36,847 nucleotides of DNA, from assembly GCA_031553225.1 (NCBI GenBank), contig JAVBLU010000049.1, positions 1 through 36,847 of the forward strand, written 5' to 3'. The notes beneath the pieces were generated by a model. That model was given only the letters and a program-made list of their open reading frames with translations. It did not search any database and was not told the DNA's origin. Source of the DNA: JAVBLU01 sp031553225 (lineage in GTDB: Bacteria; Bacillota; Clostridia; Christensenellales; UBA1750). Made by a program: the position numbers and the translations under genes. This document shows, one piece after another, positions 1 through 8,758 of the stretch. The number at the start of each line of letters is the position of its first letter. Within the stretch, counting starts at the first letter, position 1.

Positions 1-205
1 CGCCCCCGCCGTTCCCCGATCCTCTTCAAAATAAACCTCGACGCGTTGCATGAAACACGGCGGAAACCCTGCGGCATGTGCGGCGCGCCGCCGCGGCACC
101 TTGCCTGGGCGATCATCGCGCTGCGGCCCGAGCTGCGGCAGCGCTTCGCGGCCTCGGGCAGCTACGCTGTGAACATGCTGGGCCAGGAGGGTAACGCGCA
201 AATCG
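1..205 (+). pseudogene. possible decayed flavin-reductase-like fragment
   Basis: Frame 1 of the plus strand is open from the window edge and its codons end almost always in G or C between about 100 and 200, as in real genes here. The translation contains a proline pair followed by AWAIIALRPEL and then ASGSYAVNMLGQE. That arrangement resembles the flavin reductase-like fold, where a PP-containing strand is followed by a helix and then an sG-FaVNvL strand. Nothing recognisable follows and a strong hairpin begins at 206, so the gene looks truncated or decayed. A short minus-strand reading starting at 51 (MQRVEVYFEED) is an alternative. I am not sure any gene here is functional. Confidence 0.22.
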
Positions 206-246
206 AACGGAAGACCAACCCCGCGAAGCGGAGCTGGTCTTCCGTT
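206..246. terminator. strong hairpin downstream of mutS
   Basis: AACGGAAGACCA (206-217) and TGGTCTTCCGTT (235-246) form a perfect 12-bp inverted repeat. The 17-nt loop contains its own small CCGC-GAA-GCGG hairpin. It lies 80 bases beyond the mutS stop and could end mutS transcription or a plus-strand gene entering from the left. Only a short T stretch follows on the plus strand, so the terminator role is likely but not certain. Confidence 0.5.
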
Positions 247-325
247 TGGAGCGCCGCCCGGGTGAGTCGGCGCCGTTTCAGCGGCCGCACCGCTTGGACA
301 AGCCGTCTCTTCCTATTATATAGGT

Positions 326-2914
326 CTAGATAAGGCGCGCCTGCTCGCGCAACGCAAACAAGCGGTTCATGGCCTCCATGGGCGTGATGGCCGTAACGTC
401 CAGGCCGCGCAGCTCCTGCAGAAGCTCCTCGCGCCGCACGCTCGCCATGTCCATCTGCTTGCGTTCCGGTTTTTTATTCTGCTCCAGAATCACCTGGCCA
501 ACCGACGCGCCGGATACCTCCGCCGCCTCCAAGCGGGCGAGCACCTCGCGCGCGCGGTTGAGCACGGCCGCGGGAAGGCCGGCCAGCGCCGCCACCTGGA
601 TGCCGAAACTGCGGTCGGTTCCGCCCCGCTCCATGCGGTGCAGAAAAATCACGTCCTCCCCCATCTCACGGGCGGACACAGAGTAGTTGACCACGCCCGG
701 CAGCTGTCCCTCCAGCTGGCACAGCTCGTGGTAGTGCGTGGCGAACATAGACAGCGCCGCCACCTGAGGGGAGGCGATGCGCTCCACAAGGGCCCAGGCG
801 ATGGACAAGCCGTCGAAGGTGGACGTACCCCTGCCCACCTCGTCCAGCAGAATGAGCGAGCGGTTCGTAGCAAAGCGCAGAATGTCGGCCACCTCGCTCA
901 TCTCCACCATGAAGGTGGACTGACCCCCGGAGAGATCGTCCTGCGCGCCGATGCGCGTGAACACGCGGTCGAGCAGCGGTATGCTGGCGCTGTGCGCGGG
1001 TACGAAGGAGCCGATGTGCGCCATGATGGCGATGAGCGCCACCTGGCGCATGATGGTGCTCTTGCCGGACATGTTCGGCCCGGTGAGCAGAATAAAGCGT
1101 TCCTCCGCCGTGAGATGCGTATCGTTGGGCACAAAGCCGTGCTCCATCACCGCCTCCACCACGGGGTGCCGTCCGGCGGCGATGCGCAGTTCGCGCCCCT
1201 CGTGCAGCTGCGGGCGCTGATAGCCGCGCAGCGCGGCGGCGGCGGCCAGCGACAAAAGGCAATCCAGCTCGGCAAGGGCGCGGGCGGTTGCCTGCAGGCG
1301 CGCTGTGGCCGCGGCGACGGTTTCCCGCAGGCCTACAAACAGCCGGTGCTCCAGACGCATGGCCTTTTCTTCCGCGCCGAGCACGCGCTCCTCCACCTGC
1401 TTGAGTTCCTCCGTGATGAAACGCTCACAACCGGCCAAAGTCTGTTTTCTTGTGTAGCGGTAGGGCACCTTGTCGAAGTACGAGCGCGTCACCTCAATGT
1501 AGTACCCAAACACCCGGTTGAAGCCGATCTTCAGGTTCTTGATGCCCGTCTCCTCGCGCTCGCGCGCCTCCAGCTGGGCGATCCACTCCTTGCCGTTCCC
1601 GGCGGCGGCGCGCAGTTCGTCCAGCTCCTGCGCATAACCGGTCCGGAAGATCCCTCCGTCGGTGATGGCGAACGGCGGGTCGTCGTCCACCGCGGCCTCG
1701 ATGAGGGTGCTCACGTCCTGCAGCTCGTCGATACGCTCATGAAGCGAGCAAAGAAGGGCGCTCTTCCCCGCGCCCGCCAGCGCGCGTATGCGTGGAAGGC
1801 CCGCCACCGAACGCCCCAGCGCGTGGGCGTCGCGCGCGTTAAAGGTGCCGTAGGAGAGCTTGGTGCACAGCCGTTCAATGTCCTGGATGGGCACCAGAAG
1901 CGAGGACAACTCGTCCGCGCGCAGGGCATCCTGCGTCAGCTCCTGCACGGCGTCCAAACGGCGGTTGATGGCCGCGGCGCTGCCCAACGGCTGCTCGATC
2001 CACTCCTTGATGAGCCGGCCGCCCATGGCGGTCTTCGTTTGGTCGAGCACCCACAAAAGCGTTCCGCGGCGGCCGCGGCCCCGAAGGCTCTGCGTCAGCT
2101 CCAGATTACGCCGCGCGCCCGCATCCAGGGTCATTCCGGCCTCGGCGCGGTAGGCCTCCACCTTCTTCAAATGTGAGAGCGCCTTCTTCTGCGTCAGGCG
2201 CAGGTAGTCCATCAGCGCGCCGGACGCCTGCACGGCCAGCGGGCTTTGGCGTATCTCCTCAAACCCCTGCGGCCCGATGCGCAGCGCAAGCTCTCCGCGC
2301 GCGGCGTTCAGCTCAAAAGCCTTGTCCGGCCGCACAAGCGTGGTGACATGCAGCCCCTTCATGCGCGCCAGCGCCGCCTGCATGGAGGGGCTGACCAGCA
2401 CCTCGCTGGGCTCCAGGCGCTGCAGTTCCGCCATCGCGCGCTCCAGCGGCAGACACGCGGCCGCCAGGTAGCCGGTGGACACGTCGGCGACGCATAAACC
2501 GACCGTGGTATCTTCCATGTGCAGGCAGGCCATGTAGTTGTGGCTCTTTTCATCGAGCATGGACGACTCCGTGATGGTGCCGGGGGTGATCACGCGGACC
2601 ACCTCGCGCTCCACCAGCCCCCGGCTCTCCGCCGGATCGGTCATCTGCTCGGCGATGGCCACGCGGTAGCCCTTCTCCACCAGCTTATGTATGTAGCCAT
2701 CCACGGCGTGCCAGGGCACGCCGCACATGGGCGTGCGTTCGCCCTCCTCGCCCCCTTCGCGCGAGGTGAGCGTCAGCTCAAGCTCCCGCGAGGCGGTTAA
2801 GGCGTCCTGAGCAAACATCTCATAAAAGTCGCCCAGACGAAAAAAGAGCAGCGCGTCGGGGTGCTCGGCCTTGCACCGCGCGTACTGCTCCATCATAGGC
2901 GTCAGCTTGCCCAT
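326..2914 (-). CDS. mutS: DNA mismatch repair protein MutS
   Basis: This protein recognises mismatches and small loops and starts methyl-independent mismatch repair with MutL. The 862-residue length is normal. The N-terminal mismatch-binding motif F30-Y31-E32 lies in GDFYEMF. The connector, lever and clamp domains follow. The C-terminal ATPase has a Walker A loop GPNMSGKST at 612-620, then DDLSGGQSTF, the Walker B stretch LILLDEVGRGTS and the FATHYHEL switch motif. The start is ATG at 2914 with AGGTGG just upstream. It is last in the miaB-ricA-mutS order, which matches the neighbourhood known from Bacillus. No mutL follows within the 325 bases left in the window. The 170-base gap to the upstream gene has a hairpin, so mutS may have its own promoter, but I see only weak candidates. 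Confidence 0.97.
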   Translation of the reverse strand: MGKLTPMMEQYARCKAEHPDALLFFRLGDFYEMFAQDALTASRELELTLTSREGGEEGERTPMCGVPWHAVDGYIHKLVEKGYRVAIAEQMTDPAESRGLVEREVVRVITPGTITESSMLDEKSHNYMACLHMEDTTVGLCVADVSTGYLAAACLPLERAMAELQRLEPSEVLVSPSMQAALARMKGLHVTTLVRPDKAFELNAARGELALRIGPQGFEEIRQSPLAVQASGALMDYLRLTQKKALSHLKKVEAYRAEAGMTLDAGARRNLELTQSLRGRGRRGTLLWVLDQTKTAMGGRLIKEWIEQPLGSAAAINRRLDAVQELTQDALRADELSSLLVPIQDIERLCTKLSYGTFNARDAHALGRSVAGLPRIRALAGAGKSALLCSLHERIDELQDVSTLIEAAVDDDPPFAITDGGIFRTGYAQELDELRAAAGNGKEWIAQLEAREREETGIKNLKIGFNRVFGYYIEVTRSYFDKVPYRYTRKQTLAGCERFITEELKQVEERVLGAEEKAMRLEHRLFVGLRETVAAATARLQATARALAELDCLLSLAAAAALRGYQRPQLHEGRELRIAAGRHPVVEAVMEHGFVPNDTHLTAEERFILLTGPNMSGKSTIMRQVALIAIMAHIGSFVPAHSASIPLLDRVFTRIGAQDDLSGGQSTFMVEMSEVADILRFATNRSLILLDEVGRGTSTFDGLSIAWALVERIASPQVAALSMFATHYHELCQLEGQLPGVVNYSVSAREMGEDVIFLHRMERGGTDRSFGIQVAALAGLPAAVLNRAREVLARLEAAEVSGASVGQVILEQNKKPERKQMDMASVRREELLQELRGLDVTAITPMEAMNRLFALREQARLI

Positions 2915-3042
2915 CCGCCCACCTCATTCGTGTCTATTTGGGAAACTGTAAAACAAGCCGAGTGGCCTGCGGCAACCGCATGCGCAAACCGGAGGATGCG
3001 CCCTGCGCAGGCCGCCGCTTGCATCGTGGCGCCGGGAAGCCC

Positions 3043-3084
3043 ATAAAGCGCGCGAACCGCTTCGCACATGGGCGCGCGCTTTAT
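3043..3084 (-). terminator. hairpin after the Ric-family gene
   Basis: ATAAAGCGCGC (3043-3053) and GCGCGCTTTAT (3074-3084) are a perfect 11-bp inverted repeat with a 20-base loop. It starts directly at the stop codon of the upstream minus-strand gene. The 3' arm ends CTTTAT but no long T run follows, so it may be a partial terminator, an attenuator or an mRNA-stabilising stem between the Ric-family gene and mutS. Confidence 0.5.
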
Positions 3085-3501
3085 TTAGTGCAGACGGCAG
3101 TCCGCGCATTCCTCGCAGGCACACTGCCCGTCACCGTCGGCGTCCTCCTCCTGCCCGCCTCCGGCGTCGTTCGTTACGATGTACTTGAGAATCTCGTTGA
3201 CGCGCTCCAGCAGGTGGGAAAAAGCGCCGCGCGTCTCGTTCATCCGGCGCAGCAGGTCGCTTGACTGCATGCGCATCTGCAGGGCGCGCATCTCCTCGCC
3301 GTGACGCACGATGTCCGCGGGCGTGGTGCCGTCCATGGTCATCATGGCCGACATGCGCTCGCGCAGAACGTCAAACTCGGCCATCAGCGTGCGCGCTTCC
3401 TCGTTGCGCGCCACGTCCAGCTCCGCCGCGCGCATGTTCACGTATTCCTTGGTCTTGATGAGCGCAAGCCCCAGCTCGCGCGTTTGTTCCAATACGCCCA
3501 T
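3085..3501 (-). CDS. YmcA/YlbF (Ric) family protein with cysteine tail
   Basis: This is a 138-residue member of the YlbF/YmcA (DUF964, Com_YlbF) family. In Bacillus subtilis RicA, RicF and RicT form a complex that affects mRNA processing, biofilm formation, competence and sporulation, and it carries iron-sulfur clusters. The body is helical (LIKTKEYVNMRAAELDVARN and on). The C terminus is an acidic linker followed by CACEECADC, four clustered cysteines that suit cluster binding. The start is ATG at 3501, preceded by AAGGAGG with a 5-base spacer; a longer open frame upstream lacks such a site. It lies between miaB and mutS, the place of ymcA in Bacillus, so a RicA role is favoured, though RicF cannot be excluded. 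Confidence 0.85.
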   Translation of the reverse strand: MGVLEQTRELGLALIKTKEYVNMRAAELDVARNEEARTLMAEFDVLRERMSAMMTMDGTTPADIVRHGEEMRALQMRMQSSDLLRRMNETRGAFSHLLERVNEILKYIVTNDAGGGQEEDADGDGQCACEECADCRLH

Positions 3502-3588
3502 CTTATCCTCCTTGAGATGCATCCGGTGTTTCGCCCCGGACGAATTGCGCCGGCTTGCCGGCAAGCCCTCGGACAATCATGGAAACGG

Positions 3589-4989
3589 TCATCCATCCGC
3601 CGAAAGCTCACCAACAAGCGAGCCTTGTTTGGCAGCGGTGATCCTCACGTCGGCGATGGCGTCGAGGCGGTGCAGCGCGCCCTCCACGTTCACGGTGATG
3701 CCGCGCGCCGTGCGGCCGCAGGCGGCCGTGTCGCTGCGCGCGCTTCGCTCCACCAGCAACACTTTCTGCACCGAGCCCACCTGTTCCTTTAATATGCCGG
3801 CCGTGACGGGTTTTTGCAGCGCCGTCAGGCGCATGAGCCGCCCGGTTTTCACGTCTTCGGCGACCTGGCCGGGCATGTCGGCCGCAGGCGTGCCGCTGCG
3901 CTTTGAGTATTCGAAGGTGTACAGCCCGTCGAAGGACGCGGCCTCCACCAGCTGCAGCGTCTGCTGGAAATCCCCGTCGGTTTCTCCGGGAAAGCCCACG
4001 ATGATGTCGCTCGTGAGGCCGATGCCGGGCAAAACCGCCCGCGCCAGGCGCACAAGGCGCAGGTATTCCTCGGCCGCATAGCCGCGGTTCATGGCCGACA
4101 GAATCCGGTCGCTTCCGGCCTGCACGGGCAGGTGCAGGTGCGGGCAAACGTTTTGGCAGTCGGCCATGGCCTGCAGCAGCGCCGGCGCGCAGTCCTTGGG
4201 ATGGGAGGTCATGAAGCGGATGCGCGGCACCCCCAGCGCCGCCACGGACCGCAGCAGCTCGGCGAAGGAGGGGCCCTCCCCGTCCTGCCCGTAGCTGTTG
4301 ACGTTTTGCCCCAGCAGCGTCACCTCAAGCACGCCCTGAGCCAGCAGCCCCTCCACCTCGCGCAGGATCTCTCGCGCCGCGCGCGAGCGCTGCCGGCCGC
4401 GCACATGGGGCACGATGCAGTAGCTGCAAAAATTGTCGCACCCGTACATGACGGTGACAAACGCCTGCGTGCGCCCGGCGCGCACAAGCGGCAGGCCCTC
4501 GGCGATCACGCCGTCCACGTCCTCCACCTGCAGCACCCGTTCGCCGCGCAGCGCGCTTTGCAGCATCTGGGGCAGCGTATGCAAATTGTGCGTGCCAAAG
4601 CACACATCCACGAACGGGTTGCGCCGCAGAAGCTCCCGGGCCGCGCCCTCCTGCTGCATCATACAGCCGCACACGCCGATCACCCGGCCGGGGCGCTTTT
4701 CCTTCCAGGCGCGCAGCGCCGCCACGTTCCCAAATACACGCCGCTCCGCGCCTTCGCGCACGCAGCACGTGTTAAAAAGCAGCACATCCGCTTCCTCGCG
4801 CTGCTGCGTGGGGGCAAACCCCATCTGCTGCAGCATGCCGGCGATCTTCTCGGAGTCGTGCGCGTTCATTTGGCAGCCATAGGTGATAATCATGGCCCGT
4901 CCGCCCGGGTGCGCGCCGCGCACGGCGCTCATGATCTCCCTTTGGCGCTGCAGCTCCTCGTGGGGTACCAATACGCTGGTCGGTTTCAT
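3589..4989 (-). CDS. miaB: tRNA-2-methylthio-N6-dimethylallyladenosine synthase MiaB
   Basis: MiaB is a radical SAM methylthiotransferase that adds the 2-methylthio group to i6A37 in tRNAs reading UNN codons. The 466-residue protein has the UPF0004 domain with cluster cysteines C39 (YGCQMN), C75 (NTCCVRE) and C109 (GCMMQ). The radical SAM CX3CX2C motif is C184, C188 and C191 in YGCDNFCSYC. A C-terminal TRAM domain follows. The start ATG at 4989 overlaps the stop of the upstream ygiQ-like gene (ATGA), so translation is probably coupled. Its AAGGAAG ribosome binding site lies inside a tandem 24-bp duplication. A much longer in-frame reading exists upstream but runs through the ygiQ-like gene and is not real. 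Confidence 0.96.
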   Translation of the reverse strand: MKPTSVLVPHEELQRQREIMSAVRGAHPGGRAMIITYGCQMNAHDSEKIAGMLQQMGFAPTQQREEADVLLFNTCCVREGAERRVFGNVAALRAWKEKRPGRVIGVCGCMMQQEGAARELLRRNPFVDVCFGTHNLHTLPQMLQSALRGERVLQVEDVDGVIAEGLPLVRAGRTQAFVTVMYGCDNFCSYCIVPHVRGRQRSRAAREILREVEGLLAQGVLEVTLLGQNVNSYGQDGEGPSFAELLRSVAALGVPRIRFMTSHPKDCAPALLQAMADCQNVCPHLHLPVQAGSDRILSAMNRGYAAEEYLRLVRLARAVLPGIGLTSDIIVGFPGETDGDFQQTLQLVEAASFDGLYTFEYSKRSGTPAADMPGQVAEDVKTGRLMRLTALQKPVTAGILKEQVGSVQKVLLVERSARSDTAACGRTARGITVNVEGALHRLDAIADVRITAAKQGSLVGELSADG

Positions 4990-6833
4990 CGTTTCTTCCT
5001 TTGCTGTGGGATGGGTTTCTTCCTTTGCTGTGGGATGGCCTGCCCGATGGCGGGCGGCGCCAGACATTCTTTGCCGTAGCCGATCAGCTCGCTTCGCCCG
5101 GCGGCGAGCAGCGCCTTGCGCACAAGAGGGTAGTTCTCCTTGCGGTGAAACTGCAGAAGCGCCCGCTGCATGGCCTTTTCCGCGGGATCGCGCGGCACGT
5201 GAACGGGTTTTCCGCTCAGCGGGTGAATGCCAGTATGGTACATGGCCGTGGCCAGCGTGCCGGGCGTCGGGTAAAAATCCTGCACCTGCTCCGGGCGAAG
5301 GCCGGTGCTCTTCATGTACTGCGCCAGGCGCACAGCGGCGGAAAGGTCGCTGCCCGGGTGGCCGGAGATAAAATAGGGCACCAGGTATTGCTCCCGTCCG
5401 GCCTTGCGGTTGGCCTGCTGGTAGCAGGCGCGGAACTGGTCGAACACCTCGCAAGGCGGTTTGCCCATGGCACGCAACACGCCCGGATCCACGTGCTCGG
5501 GCGCCACCTTCAGCTGGCCGGAGATGTGGTGCTCGGCCAGCTCCGCCAGAATCTGCTCGCGGTTTTTGTCGGCCAGCAGGTAGTCGTAGCGAAGGCCGGA
5601 GCGGATGAAGGCCTTTTTGACGCCGGGAATCTTGCGCGCGCGGCGCAGGATGGACAAAAGCTCTTCGTGCTCAACGACCAGATTTTTACAGGGCGTGGGC
5701 GACAGGCATTGCCGGTCGCGGCAAGCGCCGCTTGTAAGCTGCTTGTCGCACGCGGGGCGGCGGAAGTTGGCGGTGGGCCCGCCGATGTCGTGGATATAGC
5801 CCTTGAAATCGCGGAGTCCGGCGAGCAGCTCGGCCTCGCGCACGATGGAGTCCGGCGAACGGGAGGTGACGATGCGCCCCTGGTGGGAGGTGAGCGCGCA
5901 GAACGAGCAGGCGCCAAAGCACCCGCGCGTGGCGGCGATGGAGAACTGCACCTCCTGCAGGGCGGGCACAGGCGCAAAGTCCGGGTGCGCTTCGCGCATA
6001 AAGGGCAGAGCAGCCGTCTCATCCAGCTCCCGCCGGGAAAGGGGCATGGCGGGCGGGTTGTGCACGAGCACGACGCGGCCGCAAGCCTGCCGAAGCCGGC
6101 GGCCGCGCACGGGGTCCTGCTCGCGGTAGAAGATCGCAAAGGCGCGTGCATAGGCCTTTTTGTCGGCGCTGACCTCCTCGAAGGACGGCAGGTCCACGCC
6201 CTCCAGCGCCGCGGCCTCCTGGGGCGCAAGGGCCACGCATGTGCCGGGCAGCGCGTTCAACGCCTCTTTGTCGCCGCTCTTCAGCAGAGCCGCCGCCTGC
6301 GCCATCGTACGCTCGGCCATGCCGTAAATCAGCAGGTCCGCGCCGCTGTCGACGAGGATGGAACGACGCACGGCGTCGTCCCAATAGTCGTAGTGGGCGA
6401 TGCGCCGCAGCGACGCTTCCACCCCGCCCAGCACGATGACAGCGTTTTTGTGCGCCTGGCGGATGCGGTTGCAGTACACGATGCTCGCGCGGTCCGGCCG
6501 GCGGCCGGATGCGCCGTCCTTGGAATAGGCGTCCCCGGCGCGGGGACGCTTGGCGGCGGTGTAATGGTTCACCATGCTGTCGATGTTGCCGGCCGTCACC
6601 AAAAAGGCGATGGCCGGGCGGCCCAGCGCGGAAAACGCTTTTGCGTCCTTCAAGTCCGGCTGGCACATAAGCGCCACGCGGTACCCGGCGCGCTGCAGGC
6701 TCCGGCCGATAAGCGCCACGCCGAAGGAAGGGTGGTCCACGTAGGCGTCGCCAGACACGAGCACGAAGTCGGCGCGGTCCCAGCCGAGGGCCTCCATGTC
6801 CTTGCGCGTAACGGGCAAAAAATCAGATCGCAA
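4986..6833 (-). CDS. YgiQ family radical SAM protein (UPF0313)
   Basis: This is a 615-residue member of the YgiQ/UPF0313 family, whose reaction is not established. The N-terminal part has GDAYVDHPSFG and the family's characteristic VLGGVEASLRR. The radical SAM CX3CX2C motif is C305, C309 and C312 (RGCFGACSFC). A cysteine-bearing segment with CRDRQCLSPTPC follows, and KVAPEHVDPGVL and YFISGHPG are typical of the family. The start is taken as TTG at 6833, because GGAGG lies 10 bases upstream; ATG at about 6797 would remove conserved sequence. The C terminus is extended by a duplicated octapeptide (IPQQRKKP/IPQQRKKR), caused by the 24-bp duplication that also carries the miaB ribosome binding site. 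The stop overlaps the miaB start. Confidence 0.92.
   Translation of the reverse strand: MRSDFLPVTRKDMEALGWDRADFVLVSGDAYVDHPSFGVALIGRSLQRAGYRVALMCQPDLKDAKAFSALGRPAIAFLVTAGNIDSMVNHYTAAKRPRAGDAYSKDGASGRRPDRASIVYCNRIRQAHKNAVIVLGGVEASLRRIAHYDYWDDAVRRSILVDSGADLLIYGMAERTMAQAAALLKSGDKEALNALPGTCVALAPQEAAALEGVDLPSFEEVSADKKAYARAFAIFYREQDPVRGRRLRQACGRVVLVHNPPAMPLSRRELDETAALPFMREAHPDFAPVPALQEVQFSIAATRGCFGACSFCALTSHQGRIVTSRSPDSIVREAELLAGLRDFKGYIHDIGGPTANFRRPACDKQLTSGACRDRQCLSPTPCKNLVVEHEELLSILRRARKIPGVKKAFIRSGLRYDYLLADKNREQILAELAEHHISGQLKVAPEHVDPGVLRAMGKPPCEVFDQFRACYQQANRKAGREQYLVPYFISGHPGSDLSAAVRLAQYMKSTGLRPEQVQDFYPTPGTLATAMYHTGIHPLSGKPVHVPRDPAEKAMQRALLQFHRKENYPLVRKALLAAGRSELIGYGKECLAPPAIGQAIPQQRKKPIPQQRKKR
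4992..5039. repeat. tandem 24-bp duplication carrying the miaB RBS
   Basis: Two adjacent 24-base units (4992-5015 and 5016-5039) match at 23 of 24 positions. Each contains TTCTTCCTTTG, the complement of an AAGGAAG ribosome binding site. Being 24 bases long, the duplication keeps frame and gives the upstream protein a repeated tail, IPQQRKKP then IPQQRKKR. It duplicates the miaB RBS but leaves only the proximal copy at working distance. Confidence 0.9.
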
Positions 6834-6869
6834 AGGAACGAAGCCTCCAAACGGATTGCGGCGTAAAGC

Positions 6870-7787
6870 CTATCGGTCTTGCAGAAACTCCGCCACCTGG
6901 GCGGATGTGGGCAGGGAGGCAAGCGCGCCGGCCCTCTGGCAGCACAGCGCGCCCGCGGCGCAGGCGTAGCGCGCGGCGGCGGCCATGTCGCCCGTGCGCA
7001 GATAGTGAAGGGCCAGCGCGCCGGTAAAGGTGTCGCCGGCGGCGGTGGTGTCCACGGCCTTCACAGGGAAGGCGGGCACAAGGTAGCTTTGCCCCTCGCC
7101 GTCGACGTAGCAGCCGCGGCCGCCCAGCTTGAGCACCACGTACTTCGCTGCGGCACGGCCGCGCAGGGCGCGGCAGGCGGCGCGGCAGCTCTGCTCATCG
7201 CTTGGCATGATGCCGCACAGCGCCTGCGTCTCCGTCTCGTTGGGCGAGAGAATCGTCAGCCCCTCTACGCGCTCGATGGGAAACTGCTGGGCCGGCCCGG
7301 CGTCCAGCACCACGGCCGCCCCGCGCTGGGCGGCCATGCGCGCCGCGGCAAAGATGGCCTCATGGGTGATCTCCAGCTGCAGGAGCACCGCGTCCACGGG
7401 CCGTTCAAACGCCTTGTGCAGCTGCGCGACATCCAGGCGCATGTTCGCGCCGGGATACACGGCGATGCGGTTCTGCCCGGAATCCTCCACGAAGATGAGC
7501 GCCATGCCCGTGGGCGCGGCCTCGTCCTCGCGCAGGTTTTCGTCGCTCACGCCCTCCTCAAGCAGCGCGCGGCGCAGGGCCTTGCCGTAATCGTCCCGCC
7601 CCACGCACCCGCAAAATCGTACCTCGCCCCCCAGCCGCGCCGCCGCAAAAGCGGCGTTGCCGCCCTTGCCGCCGGGGCTGAAGGCGTAGCTCGTGCCGAT
7701 GACCGTCTCTCCCGCTTCGGGCGCGCGTCGCACGCGGGCCGCCAGATCCATGTTGATCGATCCCACAACGAGCAGACGAGGCGTCAT
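6870..7787 (-). CDS. rbsK: ribokinase (PfkB family sugar kinase)
   Basis: This enzyme phosphorylates ribose, or a related sugar, at the expense of ATP. The 305 residues match ribokinase. The N-terminal motif is GSINMDL. The sugar-binding glycine stretch reads GGKGGNAAFAAARLG, where typical ribokinases have GGKGANQA. NETE is present in the middle, and the C-terminal anion hole and catalytic Asp lie in DTTAAGDTFTGAL, the ribokinase form. The start is ATG at 7787 with GGGAGGGG six bases upstream; the open frame continues 21 codons further without a better site. It follows the aldolase gene by 29 bases and precedes the ygiQ-like gene by 36, so all three are probably cotranscribed. A related specificity, for example fructose or a deoxysugar, is possible. 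Confidence 0.85.
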   Translation of the reverse strand: MTPRLLVVGSINMDLAARVRRAPEAGETVIGTSYAFSPGGKGGNAAFAAARLGGEVRFCGCVGRDDYGKALRRALLEEGVSDENLREDEAAPTGMALIFVEDSGQNRIAVYPGANMRLDVAQLHKAFERPVDAVLLQLEITHEAIFAAARMAAQRGAAVVLDAGPAQQFPIERVEGLTILSPNETETQALCGIMPSDEQSCRAACRALRGRAAAKYVVLKLGGRGCYVDGEGQSYLVPAFPVKAVDTTAAGDTFTGALALHYLRTGDMAAAARYACAAGALCCQRAGALASLPTSAQVAEFLQDR

Positions 7788-7816
7788 GCGCTCCCCTCCC
7801 ATGGCAGATGCAAACC

Positions 7817-8671
7817 CTACAGCCGATCGACCAGGTTGGTTGCGCCGCACAGGCGTATCTTTTGCCGCGCGGCTGCGCGCACGGCCTCGCGGCCCGCGCC
7901 CATGTACACGCGCGGGTCGTCCTCGCCGGCGTCTTTGGCGAACACGTCCTTGATGGCCTGCGCCAGAGGGATTTTCAGGTCGGTGGCCACGTTCACTTTG
8001 GCGATGCCAAGGCCGATCGCCCGCCGCACCGTTTCGTCCGGCACGCCGGACGCGCCGTGCAGCACCAGGGGCAGATCGATCAGCGCTGCGATGTCGCTCA
8101 GGCGCGCCAGGTCCACGTGCGGCTCACCCTTGTACACGCCGTGCGCCGTGCCGATGGCCACGGCCAGATAGTCGACGCCCGTGTCGGCCACGTAGCGGGC
8201 GGCCTCCTGCGGCACGGTAAGGGCCTGCTGCTCGTGCGTCATGTCGTCCTCGGTTCCGCCGATGCGGCCGAGCTCGCCCTCCACGCACACATCGGCCGCA
8301 TGCGCCATCTCCACCACGCGGCGCATGAAGGCCACGTTCTCATCGTAGCCTAAGTGCCCGGTCTCCACCATCAGCGCCGTGTACCCGGCGCGCAGGCATT
8401 TTACGAGCATATCGAACTGAAGGCAGTGGTCGATCTGCAGCGCGGCGGCAACGCCCAACTCCTGCGCGCCGGTGCGTGCGCAAGCCGCGGCATAGCCGAT
8501 GCCCATGTACTTGGCCGAGCCGGGCGAGGTTTGCAGGATGACGGGCGAGCGCTCGTCCGAGGCGGCAAGCAAAATGCCCTGCAGCACCTCCAGGTTGTGG
8601 AAGTTGAGCGCGGGAACCGCCACGCCCAGCTGTTTTGCGCGGCGCAGCCACCCCGCCGGGTTGTGCAGCAT
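7817..8671 (-). CDS. class II ketose-bisphosphate aldolase
   Basis: This zinc aldolase cleaves fructose or tagatose 1,6-bisphosphate into triose phosphates. The 284-residue length and motifs match the GatY/KbaY/FbaA group. The catalytic Asp and a zinc His are in QIDHCLQF, where most family members have LDHG or LDHH. Other zinc ligands are in IGTAHGVYKGEP and LHGASGVPD, and the phosphate-binding IAKVNVATDLK follows. It is the first gene after the promoter at 8759-8787. The start ATG at 8671 has GAGGGGG 10 bases upstream. The downstream ribokinase-family gene suggests a sugar-phosphate role outside core glycolysis, but substrate choice between fructose and tagatose bisphosphate cannot be read from sequence. 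Confidence 0.88.
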   Translation of the reverse strand: MLHNPAGWLRRAKQLGVAVPALNFHNLEVLQGILLAASDERSPVILQTSPGSAKYMGIGYAAACARTGAQELGVAAALQIDHCLQFDMLVKCLRAGYTALMVETGHLGYDENVAFMRRVVEMAHAADVCVEGELGRIGGTEDDMTHEQQALTVPQEAARYVADTGVDYLAVAIGTAHGVYKGEPHVDLARLSDIAALIDLPLVLHGASGVPDETVRRAIGLGIAKVNVATDLKIPLAQAIKDVFAKDAGEDDPRVYMGAGREAVRAAARQKIRLCGATNLVDRL

Positions 8672-8758
8672 TCAAATGCGCCCCCTCGTCCTATCATCCG
8701 CAAAAAGGGCGAGCGCCCCGCGCGACATGGCGGTTAGCTCGCGCCCCGTTCTCCCTCT

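Noticed and set aside
638..2176. Long plus-strand open frame opposite mutS
   Set aside because: It is antisense to the well-supported mutS gene, has no ribosome site or recognisable domain, and arises from the GC-rich codon pattern.
3552..3567. Palindrome GGCTTGCCGGCAAGCC between miaB and the Ric-family gene
   Set aside because: A single 16-bp palindrome in GC-rich sequence without loop or T run is not enough to claim a function.
5001..6866. 621-codon plus-strand open frame opposite the ygiQ-like gene
   Set aside because: Antisense to a conserved radical SAM gene; composition is typical of a mirrored reading frame.
6879..8171. 430-codon plus-strand open frame
   Set aside because: Antisense to the ribokinase and aldolase genes, without start signals or domain.
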